Source: Anaeromyxobacter sp.
GTDB lineage: Bacteria > Myxococcota > Myxococcia > Myxococcales > Anaeromyxobacteraceae
DNA length: 64,000 nucleotides
Direction: 5' to 3'
Assembly: GCA_016718565.1 (NCBI GenBank)
Contig: JADKCZ010000001.1
Location: 1,054,001 to 1,118,000 of the forward strand
Shown here: one piece after another, positions 19,100-29,021 of the stretch
Numbering within the stretch: the first letter of the stretch is position 1
Layout of the letters: each line of letters begins with the position of its first letter
Made by a program: the position numbers and the translations under genes
Notes under the pieces: model-generated
Database searches by the model: none
What the model saw: the letters and a program-made list of their open reading frames with translations, nothing else
Told to the model about the DNA's origin: nothing

Positions 19100-19549
19100 A
19101 TGGCCCTCAAGGACCAGCTCGACGCCGACCTCAAGACGGCCATGCGCGACAAGGACACGGTGAAGCTCTCCGTGGTCCGGATGCTCAAGAGCGCCGTCAA
19201 GTACCGCGAGATCGAGATCATGAAGCCGCTGGACGACGGCGGCGTGCTGCAGGTGATCTCCTCGGAGATCAAGCGGCACAAGGACTCGGTCGAGCAGTAC
19301 CGGGCCGGCAACCGGCAGGACCTGGTGGAGAAGGAGGAGGCGGAGATCGCCATCCTCCAGGGCTGGCTGCCCGCCCAGCTCACCGAGGCCGAGGTCCGGG
19401 CCAAGGTGGACGCGGCGGTGGCCAGCACGGGCGCCACGGGTCCCAAGGACATGGGGGCGGTCATGAAGGCCCTGCTGCCCGAGGTGCAGGGCAAGGCGGA
19501 CGGCAAGCTGGTCTCGGAGCTGGTGAAGGCGCGCCTCTCCGCGAAGTAG
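19100..19549 (+). CDS. yqeY: GatB/YqeY domain protein
   Basis: A 149-residue helical protein similar to the C-terminal tRNA-binding domain of GatB. Characteristic segments are DLKTAMRDKDTVKLSVVRML near residue 10, AILQGWLPAQLTEAEV near 89, and GPKDMGAVMKALLPEVQGKAD near 114. It lies 25 nt after rpsU and upstream of dnaG, its usual place. Its biochemical role is not settled; a link to tRNA amidotransferase or translation is assumed from homology. Confidence 0.93.
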   Translation: MALKDQLDADLKTAMRDKDTVKLSVVRMLKSAVKYREIEIMKPLDDGGVLQVISSEIKRHKDSVEQYRAGNRQDLVEKEEAEIAILQGWLPAQLTEAEVRAKVDAAVASTGATGPKDMGAVMKALLPEVQGKADGKLVSELVKARLSAK

Positions 19550-19619
19550 GGCCCACGGCGCCGCGCCCGCCGGAAAGCGGCCCGCGTCACCAGGCCCGTC
19601 AGGTCCTTTGGAGGGGTCC

Positions 19620-21533
19620 CTGATCCCCGACGAGATCAAGGAGGAGATCAGGGCCCGGGTCGACGTGGTGGCGGTGATCGGCCGGCACGTCGAGCTGAAG
19701 CGGGCCGGCCGGACCTGGAAGGGCTGCTGCCCGTTCCACGGGGAGCGCACCCCGAGCTTCCACGTCTACGTCGAGGACAAGCACTACAAGTGCTACGGGT
19801 GCGGGGAGTACGGCGACGTCTTCACCTTCCTGCAGAAGCTGCAGGGCAAGGAGTTCCCCGAGGTGGTGCGCGAGCTGGCCGCCGAGGTGGGCATCGAGAT
19901 CCCGGAGTCGGACGCCCACGAGACCGCCGAGGCGCAGCGGCGGCGGCAGGAGCGCACCGAGCTGCAGGCGGCCAACGACGCCGCGGCCCGCTACTGGGCG
20001 GCCCGGCTGGGCAGCCGGTACGGGGAGGCGGCGCGCGCCTACCTGGTGTCGCGCGGGGTGGCGGAGGAGCAGGTGAAGGCCTTCCGCCTGGGGGTGGCCG
20101 CGCCGGGGTGGGACGACCTCGGGGGGCGGCTGAAGGAGAAGGGCATCGGTGACGCGGCGCTCCGGAAGGCCGGACTGCTGGTGGAGAAGGACGACGGGCG
20201 GACCTACGACCGGTTCCGCCAGCGGCTCATGTTCCCCATCACCTCCCTGGACGGGCAGGTGATCGGGTTCGGCGGCCGGGCGCTGGGCGAGGAGAAGGGT
20301 GCCAAGTACCTCAACACCCCGGAGACCCTGCTCTACAAGAAGAGCCGCGTGCTCTACGGCATCGATCTGGCCCGCGAGGGCATCCGGCGCACCCGCTCGG
20401 CGGTGCTGGTGGAGGGGTACTTCGACGTGATCGGGCTGCACCAGGCCGGCGTGAAGAACGCCGTGGCGGTCTGCGGCACGGCGCTCACGCCGGAGCACGT
20501 GGACCTCCTCAAGCGCTGCGACTGCCGCGAGGTCACCGTGCTGTTCGACGGCGACCCGGCCGGCCTGGCCGCGCCCGCCAAGGCCGCCGCCGCCCTCTTC
20601 CCCTCCGGCCTGTCCGGCAAGGTGGCCACCCTGCCGGCCGAGGCGGGCAAGGTGGACCCCGACGACTACGCCCGGCTCCACGGGCGCGCCGGCGTGGAGG
20701 CCCTGCTGGCCCAGGCGGTGCCGCTCTCCCAGTTCCTGGTGGACCGGGCGGTGGAGCGCCACTGCGGCGATCGGCCGGCCGGCGCGGCCCTGGAGGCCAA
20801 GCTGCAGGCGGTGGCCGAGCTGGCCCCGCTGGTCAAGCTGGTGCCGGAGGGGCTGGCCCGCTCCATGTTCGAGGACACCATCGCCAGGCGGCTGGAGCTG
20901 GACGTGGCGGCCCTGCGCGAGGAGCTGAAGGGCGCCCGCCCGCCGCCGCGCCGCGACGAGGCCCCGCCCGATCTCGACGACGACGAGGCCCCGCCGGAGT
21001 ACCGCGACCGGCCCGCCGAGCCGCAGCGCCAGGCCTACCGCCCCAGCCGGGGCGGCCCCCCGGCGCAGGGGCCGGGGCGGGTCCGGGTGGTCCTGCCGGG
21101 GTCGGCCGCCGACGCCCTGGGGCTGCTGGCCGCCTTCCCCGACCTGGCCCCGGTGGCCGAGGAGGAGGGGCTGCCTGGCCTCCTGCCGGCCGGCCCGCTG
21201 GCCGATCTGGCCCGCGACCTGGTGCGCGAGCCGATGGGCCTGGACGCCGCCCTGGCCCGCCTGGCCGCCACCGCCGACGAGGCCACCCTGAACCGCCTGC
21301 GCGCCCTGGCGGGCCCGGGCCGCCCCGAGGCCGCCGCCGCCGCGGGCCAGCTCCGCCGCGCCTGCGTCCGCGCCGCCATCGAGCTGCAGGTGGCCGAGCA
21401 GGGCCGGCTGCACGCCCTCATCGCCCGCGAGGGCTCGCCGGTGCCCGACGACCTGCTGGTGAAGGCCCAGGTGGCGGCCCGGCGCCGCTCGGACCTGGAG
21501 CGCCGCCTGCGCGCCCTGGACGCAGGCGGGTAG
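19620..21533 (+). CDS. dnaG: DNA primase DnaG
   Basis: Synthesises RNA primers at the fork with DnaB; about 637 residues. Domains in order are the CHC2 zinc finger (CCPFHGERTPSFHV near 31 and CYGCGEYGDVFTFLQ near 56), the catalytic core, TOPRIM (VLVEGYFDVIGLHQAG near 260, VTVLFDGDPAGL near 304), and a Pro/Arg-rich linker before the DnaB-binding helices. The start is odd. GGAGG at 19610 sits 5 nt before a CTG at 19620, which gives an IPDEIKEEIRARVD N-terminus typical of DnaG. The alternative TTG at 19608 has no ribosome-binding site. Function is firm; the start is uncertain by 4 codons. Confidence 0.95.
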   Translation: MIPDEIKEEIRARVDVVAVIGRHVELKRAGRTWKGCCPFHGERTPSFHVYVEDKHYKCYGCGEYGDVFTFLQKLQGKEFPEVVRELAAEVGIEIPESDAHETAEAQRRRQERTELQAANDAAARYWAARLGSRYGEAARAYLVSRGVAEEQVKAFRLGVAAPGWDDLGGRLKEKGIGDAALRKAGLLVEKDDGRTYDRFRQRLMFPITSLDGQVIGFGGRALGEEKGAKYLNTPETLLYKKSRVLYGIDLAREGIRRTRSAVLVEGYFDVIGLHQAGVKNAVAVCGTALTPEHVDLLKRCDCREVTVLFDGDPAGLAAPAKAAAALFPSGLSGKVATLPAEAGKVDPDDYARLHGRAGVEALLAQAVPLSQFLVDRAVERHCGDRPAGAALEAKLQAVAELAPLVKLVPEGLARSMFEDTIARRLELDVAALREELKGARPPPRRDEAPPDLDDDEAPPEYRDRPAEPQRQAYRPSRGGPPAQGPGRVRVVLPGSAADALGLLAAFPDLAPVAEEEGLPGLLPAGPLADLARDLVREPMGLDAALARLAATADEATLNRLRALAGPGRPEAAAAAGQLRRACVRAAIELQVAEQGRLHALIAREGSPVPDDLLVKAQVAARRRSDLERRLRALDAGG

Positions 21534-21631
21534 ACCGAACATCGCACCGCCGCAGCATTGGCTGGGCTCACACCCCCGCCCCCTGTTAGGAAACGACGCT
21601 GCACGCAACGCCCCGAAGGAGTCGGACCGAC

Positions 21632-23881
<2,250 letters not shown>

Positions 23882-23930
23882 GGCCCGCCGGACGTGGTAC
23901 ACCGGGCCTGCGCCGGCCGGGGCGAGAAGC

Positions 23931-24002
23931 GGGCCCATAGCTCAACGGCAGAGCAATCGGCTCATAACCGAACGCATCCAGGTTCAAATCCTGGTGGGCC
24001 CA
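23931..24002 (+). tRNA. tRNA with CAU anticodon, probably Ile2 (lysidine-modified), otherwise elongator Met
   Basis: A 72-nt cloverleaf. The 7-bp acceptor is GGGCCCA with TGGGCCC. The D arm is GCTC/GAGC, the anticodon arm has loop CTCATAA, and the T arm is CCAGG/CCTGG with loop TTCAAAT. Discriminator base is A, and no CCA is encoded. G1:C72 is paired and the anticodon stem lacks the three G:C pairs of initiators, so it is not tRNA-fMet. Pairs C4:G69 and C5:G68 match TilS identity elements known from E. coli tRNA-Ile2, favouring an isoleucine AUA decoder. Base pair 27:43 is an A-A mismatch. Confidence 0.93.
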
Positions 24003-24026
24003 CTCGAGTGGCCAAGGAGGGCTTCA

Positions 24027-24770
24027 TTGTCGTCGCTGCGTGAGAAGTTGAAGGCACTGGAGGAGCTGCAGCAGATCGACCTCGAGAGCAACGAGGTCCG
24101 CACCGCGCTGGACGCGGTGCCCGGGCAGCGGGCCACGCTGGAGGCCAAGGTGCTGGAGGCACGCCGGGCCTACGACGAGCAGAAGGCCCGCCTCGACCAG
24201 AACGAGCGGGACCGGCGGCAGATCGAGGCGCTGCTGGCCCTGGAGCGCGACAAGGTGAAGAAGTGGGAGGGGCGCCTGGGCGACATCAAGACCCCGCGCG
24301 AGTACGCCGCGCTCTCCCGCGAGATCGACATCGCCAAGAAGACCAACGACGGCCAGACCGAGCAGGGCAAGGTGCTCCTGGCCGCCGCCGGCGAGATCCG
24401 GTCGGCGCTGGAGGCGCGCGGCGAGGCGCTGGCCGACTCGGAGGACGTGGCGCAGGCGGCCCTGGCCGAGCTGCAGCGCAAGCAGGGCGAGGCCGAGGCC
24501 CGCCTGGCCGCGCTGGCGACCCGCCGGGCCGACGCCGCCACCCGGGTGGACCCGGGGCTGCTGGGCCGCTACGAGGGGCTCAAGCGCAAGCGGGCCGGGG
24601 TGGCGGTGGCGCCGGTGGTGGGCTCGACCTGCCAGGGCTGCCACCGCAACATCCCGCCCCAGCTCTCCATCGTGCTGCAGCGGGCCGACACCATCGAGGC
24701 CTGCCCCAACTGCCACCGCATCATCTACTCGGCCTCGGCGGTCAACCCGCCGGCGCCGCCGCCCGCCTAG
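24027..24770 (+). CDS. Coiled-coil protein with C-terminal C4 zinc ribbon
   Basis: A 247-residue cytoplasmic protein starting with TTG at 24027, chosen because AAGGAGG lies 6 nt upstream and the tRNA ends just before it. Residues about 1-180 form a long charged coiled coil (KLKALEELQQIDLESNEVRT, DIKTPREYAALSREIDIAKK). The C-terminus has a zinc ribbon, STCQGCHRNIPPQ near 208 and EACPNCHRIIY near 229. This architecture is widespread in bacteria; the molecular role is not established. It sits 2 nt before the RNase HI-like gene, so they are likely co-expressed. Confidence 0.87.
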   Translation: MSSLREKLKALEELQQIDLESNEVRTALDAVPGQRATLEAKVLEARRAYDEQKARLDQNERDRRQIEALLALERDKVKKWEGRLGDIKTPREYAALSREIDIAKKTNDGQTEQGKVLLAAAGEIRSALEARGEALADSEDVAQAALAELQRKQGEAEARLAALATRRADAATRVDPGLLGRYEGLKRKRAGVAVAPVVGSTCQGCHRNIPPQLSIVLQRADTIEACPNCHRIIYSASAVNPPAPPPA

Positions 24771-24772
24771 CC

Positions 24773-25543
24773 GTGGCGCGCTCGGTCCTGGCGGACCTGC
24801 TCCGCTTCATCGCCGCCAACGAGGAGCTGCCGCGGGCCCTGGCGCGCTACAAGGGCCACACCCGCGACACCCTCGGCACCCTGCTCTCGGCCGCCGCCGA
24901 CCGGCTCGAGGAGGCCGAGGGCGAGACCGGCGGGGCCGCCGCGCCCGGCGCGGTGACGCGCGGCCTCAAGGTGCGCAAGGGCACCGAGGTGGAGAAGGCC
25001 GCGGCCCGCGCCGCCGAGGAGCTGCAGGAGGCCATGGACCTCTCCAAGAGCGAGCGGGAGGCCAAGAAGCGCGAGCGGGCCGCCGCCGCCGAGGTGGAGC
25101 GGCAGGCCACCGTGGCCGCCGCCGAGGTGGCCGCCCGGCCGGTGCGCACCCGCCTCTTCACCGACGGCGCGGCCCGCGGCAACCCCGGCCCGGCCGGCGC
25201 CGGCGCGGTCATCGTCAGCCCCGAGGGCCACATCGTGGCCAAGGTCGGCAAGTTCCTGGGCGACGAGACCAACAACGTGGCCGAGTACATGGGGCTGATC
25301 ATCGGCCTGAAGCGCGCCAAGGCCATGGGCATCAAGGAGCTCGACGTGCTGGCCGACTCCGAGCTGATGGTGCGGCAGCTCAACGGCGAGTACGCCGTGA
25401 AGGCCGAGCACCTCAAGCCGCTGCACGAGGAGGCCAAGGGGCTGCTCAAGGCCTTCACGGCCATCGAGATCCGCCACATCCCGCGCGAGGAGAACGCCCA
25501 GGCCGACGCCATGTCGAACCGGGCCATCGACGAGCGGCTGTAG
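24773..25543 (+). CDS. RNase HI-like protein with helical N-terminal extension
   Basis: Predicted ribonuclease H cleaving RNA in RNA-DNA hybrids; 256 residues with GTG start at 24773. The catalytic domain occupies about 126-256. Acidic residues lie in FTDGAARGNPGPAGAGA near 129, NNVAEYMGLIIGL near 164, and VLADSELMVRQLNGEY near 191, with the last Asp in ENAQADAMSNRA near 243. It resembles the short archaeal/actinobacterial RnhA-like type. The first 125 residues are Ala/Glu/Lys-rich helix with no hybrid-binding motif that I recognise. It follows the zinc-ribbon gene by 2 nt. Confidence 0.85.
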   Translation: MARSVLADLLRFIAANEELPRALARYKGHTRDTLGTLLSAAADRLEEAEGETGGAAAPGAVTRGLKVRKGTEVEKAAARAAEELQEAMDLSKSEREAKKRERAAAAEVERQATVAAAEVAARPVRTRLFTDGAARGNPGPAGAGAVIVSPEGHIVAKVGKFLGDETNNVAEYMGLIIGLKRAKAMGIKELDVLADSELMVRQLNGEYAVKAEHLKPLHEEAKGLLKAFTAIEIRHIPREENAQADAMSNRAIDERL

Positions 25544-25552
25544 GGGCCCCCC

Positions 25553-25565
25553 GGGGGGGGGGGGG
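25553..25565. repeat. Homopolymer G13 tract
   Basis: Thirteen consecutive G residues, preceded by six C, lie in the short gap between the convergent RNase HI-like and methyltransferase genes. It is in no coding region. A C6/G13 palindrome could act as a transcription end, and such tracts are prone to slippage and sequencing error. Confidence 0.9.
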
Positions 25566-25599
25566 AGGTGGAGGGACCCCGAGGTGAGGGGCCGGCCGC

Positions 25600-26202
25600 T
25601 CAGGCGCCGCGATCCGCCGGCGCCTCCAGCTCGTAGAAGGGCAGGCCGGCCCGCCGGGACGCCCACAGCCCGCCGCCTACCTGCTGGAACCACGGCGCCA
25701 GCCGGCGCCGGTACCAGGCGCCGCTGCGGCCGTGCACCGCGGTGTCGGTGGCCTCCCGGTCCACCACCTCGGCCAGGTCGCGCGCCGTGATGGCCTCCAG
25801 GTAGAGCAGGCCGCGGCTCATGGCCCCCAGGTTCTCGATGGCCCGCGCCGCCGCGTCGTCGTCGAGGTACTGCAGCACCCCCTGGCAGACGATCAGGTCG
25901 AAGCGCTGCCGGGCCCGCCAGCGCGAGATGTCGCGCCGCTCGTGGCCGTAGCGGGCGCAGGCGTACGGTGAGACGTCGGTGGAGCGGTAGGCCACGCCCC
26001 GGCGGTGGCGCCGGAACCAGTCGCGCCACAGCCCCGGGCCGGCGCCCACGTCGAGCACCCGCTCGAGCTCCACGCCGAACCAGCCGGCCAGCCCGGTCAC
26101 GCCGCGCGCCAGCCGGTCGATCTCCCTGGCCGTGTGGACGCGCCGCCGGCCGGTGTAGTGGCGGCGGTAGTAGGCCTCGTCGAAGCGCTGGCTGGCGGTC
26201 AT
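25600..26202 (-). CDS. SAM-dependent class I methyltransferase
   Basis: A 200-residue protein from ATG at 26202; a GTG at 26220 is an alternative and neither has a clear ribosome-binding site. Motif I is VLDVGAGPGLWRDWF near residue 49, with an acidic partner in STDVSPYACARY and FDLIVCQGVLQYLDD as motif IV. N-terminal FDEAYYRRHYTGRRRVHT resembles small-molecule methyltransferases of unknown substrate. It is not obviously operonic with TrhA upstream, which ends 54 nt away on the same strand. Substrate unknown. Confidence 0.8.
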   Translation of the reverse strand: MTASQRFDEAYYRRHYTGRRRVHTAREIDRLARGVTGLAGWFGVELERVLDVGAGPGLWRDWFRRHRRGVAYRSTDVSPYACARYGHERRDISRWRARQRFDLIVCQGVLQYLDDDAAARAIENLGAMSRGLLYLEAITARDLAEVVDREATDTAVHGRSGAWYRRRLAPWFQQVGGGLWASRRAGLPFYELEAPADRGA

Positions 26203-26256
26203 GGCGCGCGAGGAGAGCACGCCGGCGCGGGGGCGGGCAACGTGGAAAGGGCCCGG

Positions 26257-26937
26257 CTACCCGAGCGCGCCGACCACGCCGGCGACCGCCACGTAGTGCA
26301 GCACGGCGGCCAGGATGACCAGGGCGTGGAAGACCTCGTGGTAGCCGAAGACGCGCGGGAAGGGATCGGGCCGCCGGGTGGCGTAGACCACCGCCCCCAC
26401 CGTGTAGGCCACGCCGCCGCCGCCCAGGAGCCACAGCCCGCCGGCGCCGATGGCGCCGTGGAGCGCGGGGAGCATCGGCACGATCATCCACCCCAGCCCC
26501 ACGGTGAGCACCGCCATGAGCCACTTGGGCGCCAGCGGCCAGGCCACCGACAGGACCATGCCGGCCAGGGCCCCGATCCAGACCGCCACCAGCAGGCCGC
26601 GGCCGGCGCCGTCCGGCAGCAGCAGGCCGAACGGGGTGTAGGTGCCGGCGATGAGCATGAAGATGGCGGCGTGGTCGAGCCGGCGCATGACCAGGCGGGC
26701 GCGGGTGCCCCAGCGCGGGCGGTGGTACAGGGCCGAGACGGCGAACTGGGCGGTCAGGGCCAGCCCGTAGACGGCCGCCGCCGCCAGCGCGCGCGGGCCG
26801 GGGGCGGCCTGCAGCAGCGCCACCCACCCGGCCACCGCGAAGGCGGCGGCGATCTCGTGGGAGACCCCGCGCAGGAGCGGCTTGGGCGGGGCGCTGGCGG
26901 TCGGGTCCATGTGGAAAGCATGGATCCGGCTGGTCAC
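26257..26937 (-). CDS. trhA: Hemolysin III / TrhA family membrane protein
   Basis: Seven-helix integral membrane protein of the PAQR/hemolysin III superfamily, about 226 residues. Conserved motifs are SALYHRPRWGTRAR near residue 67, LDHAAIFMLIAGTYTPFGLL near 85, and HEVFHALVILAAVLHY near 198. Their His residues form the presumed metal site. GTG at 26937 gives the longest form, while ATG at 26910 gives MDPTAS and is equally plausible. E. coli TrhA is linked to membrane energetics homeostasis; haemolysis is not implied. Confidence 0.92.
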   Translation of the reverse strand: MTSRIHAFHMDPTASAPPKPLLRGVSHEIAAAFAVAGWVALLQAAPGPRALAAAAVYGLALTAQFAVSALYHRPRWGTRARLVMRRLDHAAIFMLIAGTYTPFGLLLPDGAGRGLLVAVWIGALAGMVLSVAWPLAPKWLMAVLTVGLGWMIVPMLPALHGAIGAGGLWLLGGGGVAYTVGAVVYATRRPDPFPRVFGYHEVFHALVILAAVLHYVAVAGVVGALG

Positions 26938-26988
26938 GGGCGCGTCACGGCACGGTGCGTCATGGCGGCGCGCCGCGGGGCCGGTGCG

Positions 26989-27071
26989 CGTCCGTGGGCC
27001 GAGGGACGGAACTCCCGGGCGGGCGCCAGCGGACGAGGCGCCCGTCCGTGGGCCGAGCGACGGAACTCCCG
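26989..27071. repeat. Two 29-bp direct repeats, 54 bp apart
   Basis: Copies at 26989-27017 and 27043-27071 differ by one base and are separated by a 25-bp spacer. Each contains a short inverted repeat (CGTCC/GGACG). They fill most of the gap between trhA and def, and I see no coding frame with support there. Confidence 0.85.
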
Positions 27072-27123
27072 TCCAGGCCCGCCCGCTGCCAGGCCCGCCG
27101 ACCAGCCAGGCGACCGCGGCCGC

Positions 27124-27693
27124 CTACAGCGCCGACTCGTGGCGCTTGGCGCCCTTGACCTGCTCGGCCTTCTGCTCGGCGCGCTCCTCGGCCTGCTCCA
27201 GCTTCAGCTTCTTCATGCGGCGCCGGATCAGCTCGCGCTTCAGCGAGGAGAGGTGGTCCACGAAGAGCGTGCCCTGCAGGTGGTCGTACTCGTGCTGCAC
27301 GGCGATGGAGAGCAGCCCGTGGCACTCGAGCTCGAACGGCTTGCCGCGGTAGTCGAGCGCCCGCACCCAGACGACGTCGGCCCGCTCCACGTCCTCGGCC
27401 TCGCCGGGGATGGAGAGGCAGCCCTCGGTGTAGGTGGTGATGCCCTCGGTCTTGACGATCTCGGGGTTCACGAAGTGCAGGAGCTTCTGCCCCTCCTGCC
27501 GCGGCGAGGTGTCGATGACCAGCACCCGCTTGAGCACCGCCACCTGGGGCGCGGCCAGGCCGACGCCGTCGGCCGCGTACATGGTCTCGGCCATGTCGTC
27601 GAGCAGCTTGCGGAGGGAGTCGTCCACCCGCTCGACGGGCTTGGCGATCTCCTTGAGGACGGGGTCGGGCCAGATGACGATTTCGCGGACCAT
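27124..27693 (-). CDS. def: Peptide deformylase
   Basis: Removes the N-formyl group from nascent proteins; Fe/Zn hydrolase of 189 residues. ATG at 27693 follows GGAAGG. The three motifs are GVGLAAPQV near residue 44, EGCLSIPGE near 90 (metal Cys), and QHEYDHLQGTLF near 132 (two metal His and catalytic Glu). A basic, Lys/Glu-rich helical extension of about 25 residues follows the catalytic domain. A possible -10 (TAGATT, 27725-27730) lies upstream. No fmt gene is adjacent. Confidence 0.96.
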   Translation of the reverse strand: MVREIVIWPDPVLKEIAKPVERVDDSLRKLLDDMAETMYAADGVGLAAPQVAVLKRVLVIDTSPRQEGQKLLHFVNPEIVKTEGITTYTEGCLSIPGEAEDVERADVVWVRALDYRGKPFELECHGLLSIAVQHEYDHLQGTLFVDHLSSLKRELIRRRMKKLKLEQAEERAEQKAEQVKGAKRHESAL

Positions 27694-27784
27694 GAGGGCC
27701 TTCCAGGTGGGGCTCGGGAAGGGGAATCTAGCGCGGACGGCCGCCGCGCGCACGCCAGGCCGCCGGCGCCGGGTGGCTCGCCCC

Positions 27785-28867
27785 TCAGGGCTTGGCGTGG
27801 GCCAGCAGCCAGGCGTAGGGGTCGCCCACCGCGCCGAGGGTGCCCGAGTAGACGCTGCTCCAGACGTCGTGCCCGGCCCCCTGGACCGGGGTGAACAGGA
27901 CCTCCCGGCGGGGTGGCGTCGGGCAGGCCGCCAGCGACGCCATGACCGCCTCCTCCGGGCCGATCTCGACGATGGGGTCCGCGGTGCCGTGGATGGCCCA
28001 GATGGCCACCTTCCCGAGGTCGCAGCCGGCCCGGGTCCAGGCGCCATTGGGGCGGCCGGCCAGCAGCAGCGCCGCCGCCACCAGGGTGTCGGTGTGGGTG
28101 CCGAGGTAGTCCCAGCTGCCGATGGAGCCGCAGGAGAGGCCGGTGAGGAAGACCTGCTTCGGGTCCACCGTGTAGCGGGCCATGGCCCAGGTGAAGAAGG
28201 CGTGGACCTTGGCCGCGGTCGGGCAGTCCAGCTCGTTCTGCGGGGAGAGGACCACGAAGGGGCGCGAGGCCGGCCAGTTGCCCTGCTGGACCAGGCGCGG
28301 CGGCCCGTTGGCCAGCACCCGGTCGAGCAGGAACAGGCCGTCGCCGTTCTCCCCGAAGCCGTGCCAGAAGACCAGCAGCGGCCGGGGCACGCCGTCGCCG
28401 TAGCCGGGCGGTAGGTACTCGTAGGCGCCGCTGGGCGCCCCGTCGGTGCCCTTCGGCAGGGCGGTCTGGGGGGCCGTGGCCGGCATGGTGACGGCCACCT
28501 CGGCGCTGCGCGGCGAGGCCTGCCCGGCGGCGTCCACCGCCTCGACCGCGAAGCCGTAGGTGTCACCGGGCTGGAGGCGCGGCAGGACCCGCCCCGTGCC
28601 GGGCTTCGCCACGGTGGCCGCCAGCTCGAGCGGACCGGCGCCACGGCGCTGGTAGAGCAGGTAGTGGTCGAGGCGTGCGTCGGCCACCGGCGCCCAGGTG
28701 ACCGAGACCTGGCGGCCGGCGCCGGGGCTGGCCTGGAGCAGCAGGGGGGCCTGGAGGCCGGGGTCGGAGGCGCCGCAGGCGGTCAGGGCCAGCAGCCCCA
28801 GGAGTGGCGCCAGGGCGTGGGGGCGCGCGGCGTGGCGTGGCGGGCGGGACGGGCTGTGGTCGGGCAT
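27785..28867 (-). CDS. PHB-depolymerase-like esterase lipoprotein with FN3 domain
   Basis: Exported alpha/beta hydrolase of 360 residues. ATG at 28867 starts a signal with lipobox LALTAC. An FN3-like domain occupies about 35-120 (VSVTWAPVADARLDHYLLYQ). The hydrolase has an oxyanion segment VFWHGFGENGDG near 152, nucleophile Ser in GLSCGSIGSW near 237, Asp in HGTADPIVEI near 286, and His in GAGHDVW near 329. The order matches LpqC/PHB-depolymerase-type esterases, which act on polyester or feruloyl substrates. The real substrate is unknown. Longer upstream frames lack a signal peptide at the N-terminus. Confidence 0.85.
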   Translation of the reverse strand: MPDHSPSRPPRHAARPHALAPLLGLLALTACGASDPGLQAPLLLQASPGAGRQVSVTWAPVADARLDHYLLYQRRGAGPLELAATVAKPGTGRVLPRLQPGDTYGFAVEAVDAAGQASPRSAEVAVTMPATAPQTALPKGTDGAPSGAYEYLPPGYGDGVPRPLLVFWHGFGENGDGLFLLDRVLANGPPRLVQQGNWPASRPFVVLSPQNELDCPTAAKVHAFFTWAMARYTVDPKQVFLTGLSCGSIGSWDYLGTHTDTLVAAALLLAGRPNGAWTRAGCDLGKVAIWAIHGTADPIVEIGPEEAVMASLAACPTPPRREVLFTPVQGAGHDVWSSVYSGTLGAVGDPYAWLLAHAKP

Positions 28868-28946
28868 GGCTCTGCTCCAGGCCAGGAGCCTACACGGGCC
28901 GGGTGCTGGTCGCCTGCCGACCCCACCGGGTAGGGGGATCCCGGGA

Positions 28947-29009
28947 CGCGACCAGCTCAGCGATCCCAACCTCATCAAGCCCGGGCAGAAGCTGAAGATC
29001 CCCGAGTAG
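28947..29009 (+). pseudogene. Remnant of a LysM domain (C-terminal half)
   Basis: A 20-codon stretch ending at a TAG reads DPNLIKPGQKLKIP, the conserved second half of a LysM peptidoglycan-binding module. The N-terminal half (the V..GDTLW..IA part) is absent, and upstream sequence in this frame runs antisense into the PHB-depolymerase-like gene. It looks like the tail of a decayed LysM gene left between two minus-strand genes. Confidence 0.65.
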
Positions 29010-29021
29010 GCGCCTAAGGCC

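Noticed and set aside
26257..26937. Haemolysin virulence factor
   Set aside because: The family name is historical. The sequence is a seven-helix PAQR-type membrane protein with no toxin features.
26989..27071. CRISPR remnant (two 29-bp repeats with a 25-bp spacer)
   Set aside because: Only two copies, GC-rich like the surroundings, with no cas genes or further spacers.
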